Shown: piece by piece, positions 1 to 7,276 of the stretch | Position numbering within the stretch: the stretch's first letter is position 1 | Layout: each line of letters starts with the position of its first letter | Assembly (NCBI GenBank): GCA_001873365.1 | Contig: MNYZ01000040.1 | Span: 1 to 61,936, forward strand | Origin: Oscillatoriales cyanobacterium CG2_30_40_61 | GTDB lineage: Bacteria > Cyanobacteriota > Cyanobacteriia > Cyanobacteriales > Microcoleaceae | Length of the DNA: 61,936 nt | Direction of reading: 5' to 3' | The notes under the pieces: model-generated | What the model was told of the DNA's origin: nothing | What the model saw: only the letters and a program-made list of their open reading frames with translations | Databases searched by the model: none | Program-made: the position numbers and the translations under genes

Positions 1-79
1 TCTGGATCTGGATTTCTGGATCTGGATTTCTGGATCTGGATTTCTGGATCTGGATTTCTGGATCTGGATTTCTGGATCT
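1..79. repeat. 14-bp tandem repeat array
   Basis: Five complete head-to-tail copies of tctggatctggatt (1-70) and a partial sixth (71-79). The array is cut by the left edge of the window. It is identical copy to copy, so it is recent or kept homogenised. The 14-bp period is not a multiple of 3, but no stop occurs in frame 1 until the TAA at 85-87, so it could be the 3' end of a gene entering from the left. Confidence 0.9.
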
Positions 80-152
80 CTCATTAAATGACTGTCGGCG
101 CTATCATAACAAACGTTAACATTTCACCAAATCATACAGGGTTATCATAAAT

Positions 153-614
153 ATGGCTGTTAAAATAGGAGATATGGCTCCTGATTTCACTTTAACTTCG
201 CAAACGGGCGAATCAGTGAGCATCAAAAACTTTCGGGGTCAAAAATCCGTTGTCCTCTACTTCTATCCCAAGGATGACACCCCGGGCTGTACCGCCGAGG
301 CTTGCGCTTTTCGAGATGCTTATCAAGTCTTTGCAGATGCGGGAGCAGAAGTAATTGGGATTAGTTCGGACTCGGCCCAATCTCATCAACAGTTTGCCAC
401 AAAATACAATCTTCCGTTTATTTTATTAAGCGATACCGGAAATAAAGTTCGTCAACTCTATGGAGTTCCAGCAACGATGTGGGTGCTCCCTGGTCGCGTT
501 ACCTATGTAATTGATCAACAGGGAGTAGTCCGACATCTATTTGATTCTATGCTAGAGTTTGGGCGTCACGTTGAGGAGGCTTTAACTACCCTGAAATCGA
601 TTCCCACGGCATAG
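153..614 (+). CDS. prxQ: Peroxiredoxin Q / BCP-type thiol peroxidase
   Basis: Reduces hydrogen peroxide and alkyl hydroperoxides with thioredoxin-type electron donors, probably in the cytosol because no signal peptide is visible. The 153-residue protein has the normal length of the family. The peroxidatic centre is DTPGCTAEACAFRD, with Cys46 as attacking cysteine and Cys51 as the resolving cysteine five residues later, which is the PrxQ arrangement. The thioredoxin fold starts with APDFTL and continues through VVLYFYPKDDTPG. The ATG at 153 is preceded by an AT-rich leader. The next gene lies 28 bp downstream on the same strand, so co-transcription is possible. Identification is firm; the donor protein is inferred from the family. 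Confidence 0.95.
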   Translation: MAVKIGDMAPDFTLTSQTGESVSIKNFRGQKSVVLYFYPKDDTPGCTAEACAFRDAYQVFADAGAEVIGISSDSAQSHQQFATKYNLPFILLSDTGNKVRQLYGVPATMWVLPGRVTYVIDQQGVVRHLFDSMLEFGRHVEEALTTLKSIPTA

Positions 615-642
615 AATTCTAATCAAAAATCGCTTCTATTCG

Positions 643-1770
643 ATGAATATAGACTATCAAAATACCCTCACCAATTTGAGGCAAGAATTATCTCAAACTT
701 TGCCCCAAGTTGCCCATCTCCTACCTTTATTTATATTAGCTGTGGGGGTCGGTTATTTCTTCGTTTGGTTGCACGTTCCCGTAGGATGGCTAATTGGGCC
801 AATGATTGCGGGAATCATTTATGCGGTGTTTAAAGGTAAACCCCAACCCCTACCCCCGATCTTTTTTATTGTGGGTCAAGCTATTGTGGCGATCGCGACG
901 GCTACGGGCTTTTCACTTAATACTATCGGGTTAATGGGGACTTACGCTTTCCCCCTGATGCTCTGTATTCTAGTGACCGGGGGGATGAGTATTTTAAATG
1001 GTTATTTTTTAGGGCGCTGGGGCGGAATTGATCGGGCGACTGGGTTCCTCAGTTGTGTTCCTGGGGCGAGTTACAGCTTAATTGCCATGAGTGAGGAAAT
1101 GGGGGCTGATGCGATCGCCGTTGCCCTGTTACAATATCTGCGGATTCTGTTAGTAGCATTAATTATTCCTAGCCTCGTCTGGTTCTGGTTTGCGGGGGAT
1201 GCGGCTGTTGGGTCTGTGGTATCTATTCCCATTGACACTTCACCTACTTTACCACTGCTTTATAACCTAGCAATTCTGGCGGTTTGTGGGGCATTAGGAA
1301 TCGTTTTAGGGAAAAAGTTTAGTTTACCTTCGGCTTTGTTTCTAGGGCCGTTTATAGTTAGTCTAATTGTGTTTTGGACAGTTCCCTATTCGATTAAAAT
1401 GCCTCCTTTGCTCTTTACTATTGGGCTATTATTTGTCGGATTTTCGGTGGGTTTAAAGTTTGACTGGCACAATTCTAAAAAACTCTGGAAAGCGGTTTTA
1501 ATTGAATTTTTTTTAGTTCTGATTTTAATTTTATTCTGTTTAGGTGCGGGTTATATTTTCCATCAAATCACCCAAGTTGATACCATGACGGCGATATTAG
1601 GTTCCACACCCGGAGGAATTACAGCGATGATCGCAACGGTAATTCAACTCGGAGGAGATGCCGGAATTGTATTAGCAATGCAAATGACTCGAATGTTATT
1701 GATATTATTAATTAGTCCTTGGTTTGCGAATGTATTGATTAAAAGTCAAAAACAATCTCAATTAAGCTAG
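643..1770 (+). CDS. AbrB/AmoA-family polytopic membrane protein
   Basis: A 375-residue integral membrane protein with about ten hydrophobic segments. It is built from two similar halves, each with a glycine-rich stretch: GWLIGPMIAGIIYAVFKG near residue 50, and LFLGPFIVSLIVFW near 230. The second half also has GSTPGGITAMIATVIQLGGDAG near 325. This layout fits the AbrB duplication family (once labelled putative ammonia monooxygenase), whose members are probably transporters of unknown substrate. Despite the name it has no relation to the DNA-binding cyAbrB at 56557. It follows the peroxiredoxin by 28 bp and is followed by a short hairpin repeat. The family call is good; the substrate is unknown. 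Confidence 0.8.
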   Translation: MNIDYQNTLTNLRQELSQTLPQVAHLLPLFILAVGVGYFFVWLHVPVGWLIGPMIAGIIYAVFKGKPQPLPPIFFIVGQAIVAIATATGFSLNTIGLMGTYAFPLMLCILVTGGMSILNGYFLGRWGGIDRATGFLSCVPGASYSLIAMSEEMGADAIAVALLQYLRILLVALIIPSLVWFWFAGDAAVGSVVSIPIDTSPTLPLLYNLAILAVCGALGIVLGKKFSLPSALFLGPFIVSLIVFWTVPYSIKMPPLLFTIGLLFVGFSVGLKFDWHNSKKLWKAVLIEFFLVLILILFCLGAGYIFHQITQVDTMTAILGSTPGGITAMIATVIQLGGDAGIVLAMQMTRMLLILLISPWFANVLIKSQKQSQLS

Positions 1771-1791
1771 TTGTTGGGCTTTAGCCCCCTC
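1769..1791. repeat. Small hairpin repeat (copy 1)
   Basis: The sequence agttgttgggctttagccc occurs here and again at 4023-4041. Each copy holds the hairpin GGGCT-TT-AGCCC. It sits directly at the stop codon of the membrane protein gene and may act as a weak terminator, although no strong T-run follows. Confidence 0.6.
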
Positions 1792-1821
1792 TTCGCCCAT
1801 GATCGCAACAACAAACTATTG

Positions 1822-1830
1822 TGATATAAT
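1822..1830 (+). promoter_or_regulatory. Candidate extended -10 promoter of the Uma2 gene
   Basis: TGATATAAT at 1822-1830 matches an extended -10 element (TGnTATAAT), about 39 bp before the ATG at 1869. No good -35 box is visible, as is usual for extended -10 promoters. This is a motif match only. Confidence 0.35.
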
Positions 1831-1868
1831 ATCCTAAAAATCATTAATCTATCGATTAATTGAGAGCA

Positions 1869-2633
1869 ATGTCACCAGAAACACTGCTAAATGAGTTAAT
1901 ATTACCTCCCACCCAAGACGAACTACCCTTTGACGATGGAGTCCCCATGGAAACCCAACGCCATAAAATGCAAATGGATTTACTAATTGATCCGTTAATT
2001 CCTTGGTTAGAAACGCGAGAAGATGGTTATGTTGGCGGCAATATGTTCCTCTATTTTAGTTTAGCCCAAGTACGGAACCAAGACTTCAAAGGCCCCGATT
2101 TTTTTGCCGTATTAGGAGTTCCTAAAAAAGAACGAAAAAGCTGGGTAGTTTGGGAGGAAGGAAAAGCCCCCGATGTGATCATTGAATTATTATCCCCTAG
2201 TACCGCCCAAGCAGATAAAACCAACAAAAAACTTATCTATCAAAATCAAGTTCGGGTTCCTGAATATTTCTGGTATGATCCCTTTAATCCCGATGATTTA
2301 GCGGGATTTACCTTAATTAATGGCAGTTATGAACCAATTTTTCCCGATCAATTTAATCGGTTATTTAGTCAACAATTAGGACTATCCTTAGTCCGGTGGT
2401 CAGGAGTTTATAAAACTGTTGAAACAGTATGGTTAAGATGGGCTAATTCAGAAGGTGAAATTCTGCCCACACCCGATGAATTATCCGCACAAAAAGCTGA
2501 AGAAGCACAACGTCAAGCTGAACAAGCTCAACGTCAAGCTGAAGAAGCCGGGCGGCGTTCCCAGGAGTTAGAAACCTTACTCAACCGCTACCGTCAACAG
2601 TTTGGGGAATTACCGGAATCTAGTTCTGATTAG
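1869..2633 (+). CDS. Uma2-family (DUF820) restriction endonuclease-like protein
   Basis: Uma2 proteins are PD-(D/E)XK-fold proteins that are greatly expanded in cyanobacteria; their cellular role is not established. The core here includes KGPDFFAVLGVPKKER, then KAPDVIIELLSPSTAQADKT and KKLIYQNQVRVPEYFWYDP, the family's usual order of strand, acidic residues and Lys-rich helix. After about residue 205 the protein becomes a charged coiled coil rich in QAEEAQRQAE-type heptads. I use ATG 1869 rather than the TTG nine bases upstream. It stands alone between a membrane protein and a TPR gene, with no methyltransferase nearby, so it does not look like part of a restriction system. Confidence 0.85.
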   Translation: MSPETLLNELILPPTQDELPFDDGVPMETQRHKMQMDLLIDPLIPWLETREDGYVGGNMFLYFSLAQVRNQDFKGPDFFAVLGVPKKERKSWVVWEEGKAPDVIIELLSPSTAQADKTNKKLIYQNQVRVPEYFWYDPFNPDDLAGFTLINGSYEPIFPDQFNRLFSQQLGLSLVRWSGVYKTVETVWLRWANSEGEILPTPDELSAQKAEEAQRQAEQAQRQAEEAGRRSQELETLLNRYRQQFGELPESSSD

Positions 2634-2711
2634 TTTTGAGATCAAACTGGGTATTATGAAAATAGATACTATTCAAGCCAACTAATCGAAAATAAGAGGA
2701 AGGTATTAGCA

Positions 2712-3137
2712 ATGAATCCCGCCGAGAAGCAATCATTAGAAAAACAATATGGAGCCGAGCGTATTCGCAGAATGGAACGCTTGAAGCAAGTACAAAAAGT
2801 AATTATGTTCCTATCACTGATGGCTTTTTTTGGTAGTAGCATCTTCGGCTTAGGAAAAGTATTCAAAGGTGCATTTGAACAAAAACCTGAAGCGACTCAA
2901 CCTACGGAACAACAATCTGCAACTGCTTTATTAGAAAAGCAAGAAAAAGGTTATGAAACCGTATTAAAACGGGAACCGAATAACCCAACAGCATTGGAAG
3001 GTTTAATGAATGTTCGCTTACAACAAAATAATATTCAAGGAGCAATTGAACCCTTAGAAAAGTTAGTAAAATTATATCCTGATCGGCAAGATTATCAAAA
3101 TTCATTGACTGAATTAAAACAGCAAAATAAAAAATAA
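2712..3137 (+). CDS. Membrane-anchored TPR protein, small paralogue
   Basis: A 141-residue protein: a charged N-terminus of about 35 residues, one membrane segment (VIMFLSLMAFFGSSIFGLG, about 31-50), a linker, then TPR-like helices. The soluble part reads YETVLKREPNNPTALEGL and GAIEPLEKLVKLYPDRQDY. It closely resembles the start of the TPR region of the protein at 22779, which has YELVLQREPDNETALKGL and VIEPLEKLSKKHP in the same order after a single N-terminal membrane segment. The two genes look like paralogues of different TPR length. The function is unknown; a scaffold role at the membrane is inferred. The toxin-antitoxin pair begins 8 bp downstream, so the three may share a transcript. 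Confidence 0.75.
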   Translation: MNPAEKQSLEKQYGAERIRRMERLKQVQKVIMFLSLMAFFGSSIFGLGKVFKGAFEQKPEATQPTEQQSATALLEKQEKGYETVLKREPNNPTALEGLMNVRLQQNNIQGAIEPLEKLVKLYPDRQDYQNSLTELKQQNKK

Positions 3138-3145
3138 ATTCAGTT

Positions 3146-3505
3146 ATGAAACATTTAGACTACTGGATAAAACAGCAAAAACAGCAACGGTTAGAAGATC
3201 AAATTAGAACAGAACAAGCCAGAACAGAAGTTCAAGCCATTGTTAAAGTATTAACAGAACAATTTTCCATCAAAAAAATTATTCTGTTTGGTTCTTTAGT
3301 TCGGGGAAAATTTCATGGAAACTCTGATATTGATTTAGCGGTAGAAGGAGTGCCAAAAAGGGATTATTTTACAGCCGTTGCGATCGCTAATAAATTAACA
3401 TCCCGATGGGTTGATTTAAAACCTTTAGAAGACTTAGAACCTCACTTTCGAGAAAGGGTTTTAGCCACAGGAGAATGTATTTATGAAGCCAATGTCAGCG
3501 AGTAA
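3146..3505 (+). CDS. mntA: MntA-type nucleotidyltransferase antitoxin
   Basis: A minimal nucleotidyltransferase of 119 residues. The active-site signature GSX10DXD is complete: Gly49-Ser50, then Asp61 and Asp63 in NSDIDL, with a third acidic residue probably Asp90 in WVDLKP. In characterised MNT/HEPN modules this enzyme adds AMP to a tyrosine of the HEPN toxin and so neutralises it. The first 35 residues form a charged Gln/Glu-rich helix not found in the shortest members. The coding region overlaps the next gene by 23 bp, typical of such pairs. It has no relation to the metal transporter at 43293. Assignment is strong; the AMPylation activity is inferred from the family. Confidence 0.88.
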   Translation: MKHLDYWIKQQKQQRLEDQIRTEQARTEVQAIVKVLTEQFSIKKIILFGSLVRGKFHGNSDIDLAVEGVPKRDYFTAVAIANKLTSRWVDLKPLEDLEPHFRERVLATGECIYEANVSE

Positions 3506-3983
3506 AATTAGAGAACTAGCAACTGATATTGAAATTGAGTTAGAACGTTTAGGAAGGTTGGAATTAGCGATCGCACAAGTCTATCAGGAAGTTCAAAGTG
3601 ATCCAGACCGGGCTACAATTTTTTATGAAAGTCTAGCCTTAAAGTTACATAACTTTTATACGGGTTGTGAGCGGATTTTTCAACTAATTGTTTCTGAATT
3701 AAATGGTTCTTTACCCTCAAGTTTTGATTGGCATAAAAGACTTTTAAATAGAATGAGTGTAGAAAGAGAAGGGTTGCCGGCTATTTTGACTCCAGAGACA
3801 GTTATTATGTTAAATGAGTATTTAGGTTTTAGGCATATTGTTAGAAATTTGTATGGTTTTGAATTAGATCCAAACAGGCTAGAAAAACTTGTTGAAAATT
3901 ACTCTTTAGTTTGGCATCAAGTCAACTTTGAACTCAGAGAATTTATCAATTGGCTTGGACAACTCGCTGAACAGTTAGAATAA
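3483..3983 (+). CDS. hepT: HepT-like HEPN protein, putative toxin with Asn in place of the catalytic His
   Basis: A 166-residue all-helical protein whose partner gene overlaps it upstream. The region FRHIVRNLYGFELDP aligns with the HEPN catalytic stretch RX4HXY, but here reads Arg117-x4-Asn122-x-Tyr124: the histidine needed for RNase activity is Asn (codon aat). Tyr124, the position modified by MntA in the studied system, is present. It may therefore be an inactive or altered ribonuclease, or a subfamily in which Asn is normal. I use ATG 3483; a second ATG at 3492 is equally possible. The gene converges on the GT41 gene, with a small hairpin between them. Confidence 0.78.
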   Translation: MKPMSASKIRELATDIEIELERLGRLELAIAQVYQEVQSDPDRATIFYESLALKLHNFYTGCERIFQLIVSELNGSLPSSFDWHKRLLNRMSVEREGLPAILTPETVIMLNEYLGFRHIVRNLYGFELDPNRLEKLVENYSLVWHQVNFELREFINWLGQLAEQLE

Positions 3984-4022
3984 TCAGGAGTTGTGGAGAA
4001 ATAGGGTTTCTTGAAGCATGAA

Positions 4023-4041
4023 AGTTGTTGGGCTTTAGCCC
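4023..4041. terminator. Small hairpin repeat (copy 2) between convergent genes
   Basis: Second copy of agttgttgggctttagccc (first at 1769), with the hairpin GGGCT-TT-AGCCC at 4030-4041. It lies between the converging hepT-like gene and the GT41 gene and includes the last bases of the latter, whose TAA stop is read from GGGCTAAAGCCC. It may serve as a two-way terminator. Confidence 0.45.
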
Positions 4042-7000
4042 TCTACTATTGGGGTACTCATCCCAACAACGGTTTGATAAAATTCCTCTAACCCAGCGAC
4101 ACAAACTTGATCATCAAAAATCAGATGATGGCGATCGCTCATCTGTTCAGAAATTGTTTTGCGCCCTACAGGATCTAACCCTAATTTAACTGCTATTTTA
4201 ACATATTCTGCTTCATTTTCTGCAATTGTTTCGGTTAAACCAATCATTTTTAAGAAACTATCTGCATGACGTCCGCGCATGAATTCCCCAGGACAAGTTA
4301 CAATTGGTAAATTACAGGCGATCGCTTCTAAAGATGTATTTCCCCCCGACCAAGTAAAGGTATCTAAAAACACATCGGAAAGCAAATTTAACATCAAATA
4401 ATCAAACCTTTCTGGGACATTTCTATGTAAACAATAATCCTGATAATTTAACCCATAATTAGTAAAAGATTGTTTTAACCGTTGATTTAATAATGTTCCT
4501 CGGAAGAACAAAAACTTAGCATTAGGAACTTTTACCGCAATTTCTGGTAAAATATAATCATATTGAGGCAAATATTTAAAAGGCGCTTGACAACATAAAT
4601 AAATCACCGCCTCATCGGGTAAATCATAATCTGATCTGTTTTTAATTAACGCTGGAATATCTTGCGGTTTGGGATAAGAAACCCCAATATTGGGTAATAA
4701 AATTAGGGTTTCAGAATAGTGTTCCTGGGGGTTTTCCGGTTCCATTAATTGACTAGATAAAAAATAATCAATTGTTGGTAGTCCTGATGTTACTGGATGA
4801 CCCCAAGCAGTGCATTGAATAGGTGCTAAACGCAAGGCGGCGAGTTCCATGGTTGGGGGGTTCATGCCAATTTCTGGATAGACTAAAATATGCAGTTTAT
4901 CCTTAAAAATTTGTTCAGCAACCGCTTCTAAATTGTTGGGAATATGATAGAATTGATCACTATATTGTCGAAATTGATCCGTAATGGGATCGGGACAATT
5001 CCCAGTATAATAAGAGTAAATTTCAAACTGATCAGGATTAGCATAACGCAACCAACCTGTTAACCAGAGTGACCCGCTATAACAGTGCAAATAATTAGAA
5101 ACATATCCAACTCGAATTTTATCCTCAACTGTTGGTAGAGTTAATTTTTGAACCCATTGGGGATATTTTGTTGACATCATCTGATGTAGGAAATTACCAT
5201 AAATACGTTGTTCTTCTATAATATTTCTAGCTTGATAACCTAGGTAAAAATTAGTAAATCGTCCCATTCCTAAAAACGCTTGTTCTAAGGTTTCTGGATC
5301 ATTAAAATCTGTTGTTTCAATTAATGTTTTTAATCCTTTGTTAAACCGTTCTCGATAATAGCCAATTTCCTCAACGGAGTGATAAAACATCGGAACTATT
5401 AAATTTTTAAGCAATGTAAAGGTATAATCTTTAGGTAAACATTCTGAGGCAATTTTTGCCTGTTTGACTGCTTCCTCTGTTCTTCCCTGATAGAGAAGAT
5501 TTGTAATTAGGGTAAAGTGGAGAGGTGCAAATTGCGAATAAAGATTTATGGCTGTTTTTAAGATATTAATTGCACTATCATATTCTCCTAAATTCCAGTA
5601 ACATTGATGGATTTTTTCATAAATATTAACATCTCCCTGTTGTAAATCCAGTAGTTTTTGATATTGGGCGATCGCACCTTGATAATTCCCTAATTCATAC
5701 AAGCGATCGCCAAAACTACTATAATAATAAGCAGGATTTTTTTGCCTTTCTTTAGCCAGTTCTAAATTGTGCAAAATATCAGGATGATTAGGAACAATTT
5801 GTAAAGCAATTTGATAGTTTTCTAAGGCTGATTCTATTTGATTTTGTAATAGGAAAAGATTCCCTAAGTTTAAGTAACTACCAAAATGATTAGGGTTAAT
5901 ATTAATCCCTTGACGGTAAAGAGTTTCTGCTTCTATAAATTGCCCTTGTTGCGTTAAGAGATTTCCTAAGTTATTATAGGCATCAAGATGATCTGGTTTT
6001 AATTCAATTGTTTTTTGATAGGCTGCGATCGCTTGTTCAACTTGATTCAATTTTTCATAACTCATTCCTAAATAATAATACGCCAAATTATTAGTTATAT
6101 CTTGTTTTAAAACATGAGATAATATTAAGATAGATTCAGAATAAATTTCTTTTTGGTAATATAAAATTCCTAAATTAACCCAAACTTCGGTGTTTTTTTC
6201 TTGCCATCTAAGCAATAATTTATAGTGATTTTCAGCTAAATCAAACTGTTGGTTTTGATGAGCAGTTATCCCTTGTTGATAAATTTGCTGTAACTGTTCA
6301 TCTGTGGGTTTTTGTTGTGCTAATTCAATAATTTCTTGGATGACAGAATCTTGACGTTGTTCTTGAAATATTTGCACTGAATAATTAAACGTTCTTTTCT
6401 GATTCCAACTTAAGACGTGAATTTTATCAGTGAAATGACTATTTACTAAAATAGATAATTCTGGGAACAGTTTTGCTTGCGGATAAGACGCTAGAAAATC
6501 CCAGATTGCTTGCTGAACAAAACTAATATTTCCATGATCAACTATAATTAAAGCTGAATCTGATAACAGGGGTTTAGCTAATAATAAAGCTAATAAAGTA
6601 GAACGATAATCGGTCGAACTCTGGATAAAATAAACGCCTATTTTAATCCCCGTTTCCAGTTGTCGCAGTTCTAATAAAAATTCTTCAACATCTTGGTTAT
6701 AAAAACAAACCTGTTCCTCCAGGTTAAACTGATCTAAATTTTTAAATAGTTGTTCTAAACCTTCACCTTCCGGTGTAAAATCAGGATTGTCATTGATAGC
6801 ATAGGCAATAGCTTCTGGTTGATTCAAAAGCGCACCAATCAAGGTTAAACCCTGTTGTGTTCCAATCTCACAATAGATTTCATTCGGTTCCAGACTAGCA
6901 ACCGCACAGTTTAGTAACGGGAGCAAATTCTGGGGAAACTGCTCTGAAGCTAGGTTAAGCACCTGCTGAAACCGTTTAGATTGCGGGTGGACAAAGACAG

Positions 7001-7061
7001 TCCCCCACTGTTCATATAAACTGGGTAGTTCTTGAATAAAGCGTTGATCATCCATAGTCAA
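4035..7061 (-). CDS. Large TPR protein with GT41 (O-GlcNAc transferase-like) domain and N-terminal methyltransferase-like fold
   Basis: A 1008-residue cytosolic protein in three parts. Residues about 20-235 resemble a class I methyltransferase fold (NEIYCEIGTQQGLTLIGALL, later SALIIVDHGNISFVQQAI), though the usual glycine-rich SAM loop is poor. Residues about 255-560 are TPR repeats, with classic units such as AYYYLGMSYEKLNQVEQAIAAY. Residues about 640-1000 form a GT41/SPINDLY-type glycosyltransferase: IRVGYVSNYL, APIQCTAWGHPVTSGLPTID and LDTFTWSGGNTSLEAIACNL. The GT41 family moves GlcNAc or other sugars onto Ser/Thr of proteins, with TPRs choosing the target. The gene is divergent from the methyltransferase-GT fusion at 7277. 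Substrate and sugar are unknown. Confidence 0.82.
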   Translation of the reverse strand: MTMDDQRFIQELPSLYEQWGTVFVHPQSKRFQQVLNLASEQFPQNLLPLLNCAVASLEPNEIYCEIGTQQGLTLIGALLNQPEAIAYAINDNPDFTPEGEGLEQLFKNLDQFNLEEQVCFYNQDVEEFLLELRQLETGIKIGVYFIQSSTDYRSTLLALLLAKPLLSDSALIIVDHGNISFVQQAIWDFLASYPQAKLFPELSILVNSHFTDKIHVLSWNQKRTFNYSVQIFQEQRQDSVIQEIIELAQQKPTDEQLQQIYQQGITAHQNQQFDLAENHYKLLLRWQEKNTEVWVNLGILYYQKEIYSESILILSHVLKQDITNNLAYYYLGMSYEKLNQVEQAIAAYQKTIELKPDHLDAYNNLGNLLTQQGQFIEAETLYRQGININPNHFGSYLNLGNLFLLQNQIESALENYQIALQIVPNHPDILHNLELAKERQKNPAYYYSSFGDRLYELGNYQGAIAQYQKLLDLQQGDVNIYEKIHQCYWNLGEYDSAINILKTAINLYSQFAPLHFTLITNLLYQGRTEEAVKQAKIASECLPKDYTFTLLKNLIVPMFYHSVEEIGYYRERFNKGLKTLIETTDFNDPETLEQAFLGMGRFTNFYLGYQARNIIEEQRIYGNFLHQMMSTKYPQWVQKLTLPTVEDKIRVGYVSNYLHCYSGSLWLTGWLRYANPDQFEIYSYYTGNCPDPITDQFRQYSDQFYHIPNNLEAVAEQIFKDKLHILVYPEIGMNPPTMELAALRLAPIQCTAWGHPVTSGLPTIDYFLSSQLMEPENPQEHYSETLILLPNIGVSYPKPQDIPALIKNRSDYDLPDEAVIYLCCQAPFKYLPQYDYILPEIAVKVPNAKFLFFRGTLLNQRLKQSFTNYGLNYQDYCLHRNVPERFDYLMLNLLSDVFLDTFTWSGGNTSLEAIACNLPIVTCPGEFMRGRHADSFLKMIGLTETIAENEAEYVKIAVKLGLDPVGRKTISEQMSDRHHLIFDDQVCVAGLEEFYQTVVGMSTPIVEG

Positions 7062-7276
7062 ACTTAGGACTGTTGAATAGAACCTATCTAATATAGTACA
7101 AGATTGTTAGGAGGAATGAGTTAAATTAACTTGAAAAAGTGATCATTTCTGGGATAATATTGGGTATCCTAGAAGTAGAGTAACTTTCACTGACTTCAAG
7201 CATAATCTTAGTAATATTCAGTCTAAGAAAGCTCTAAATTTTCTGATTATCCCTTGACCCTTCATTAATATTATTT

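Noticed and set aside
1869-2633. Uma2 protein considered as part of a restriction-modification system
   Set aside because: No methyltransferase or specificity gene is next to it; lone Uma2 genes are common in cyanobacteria.
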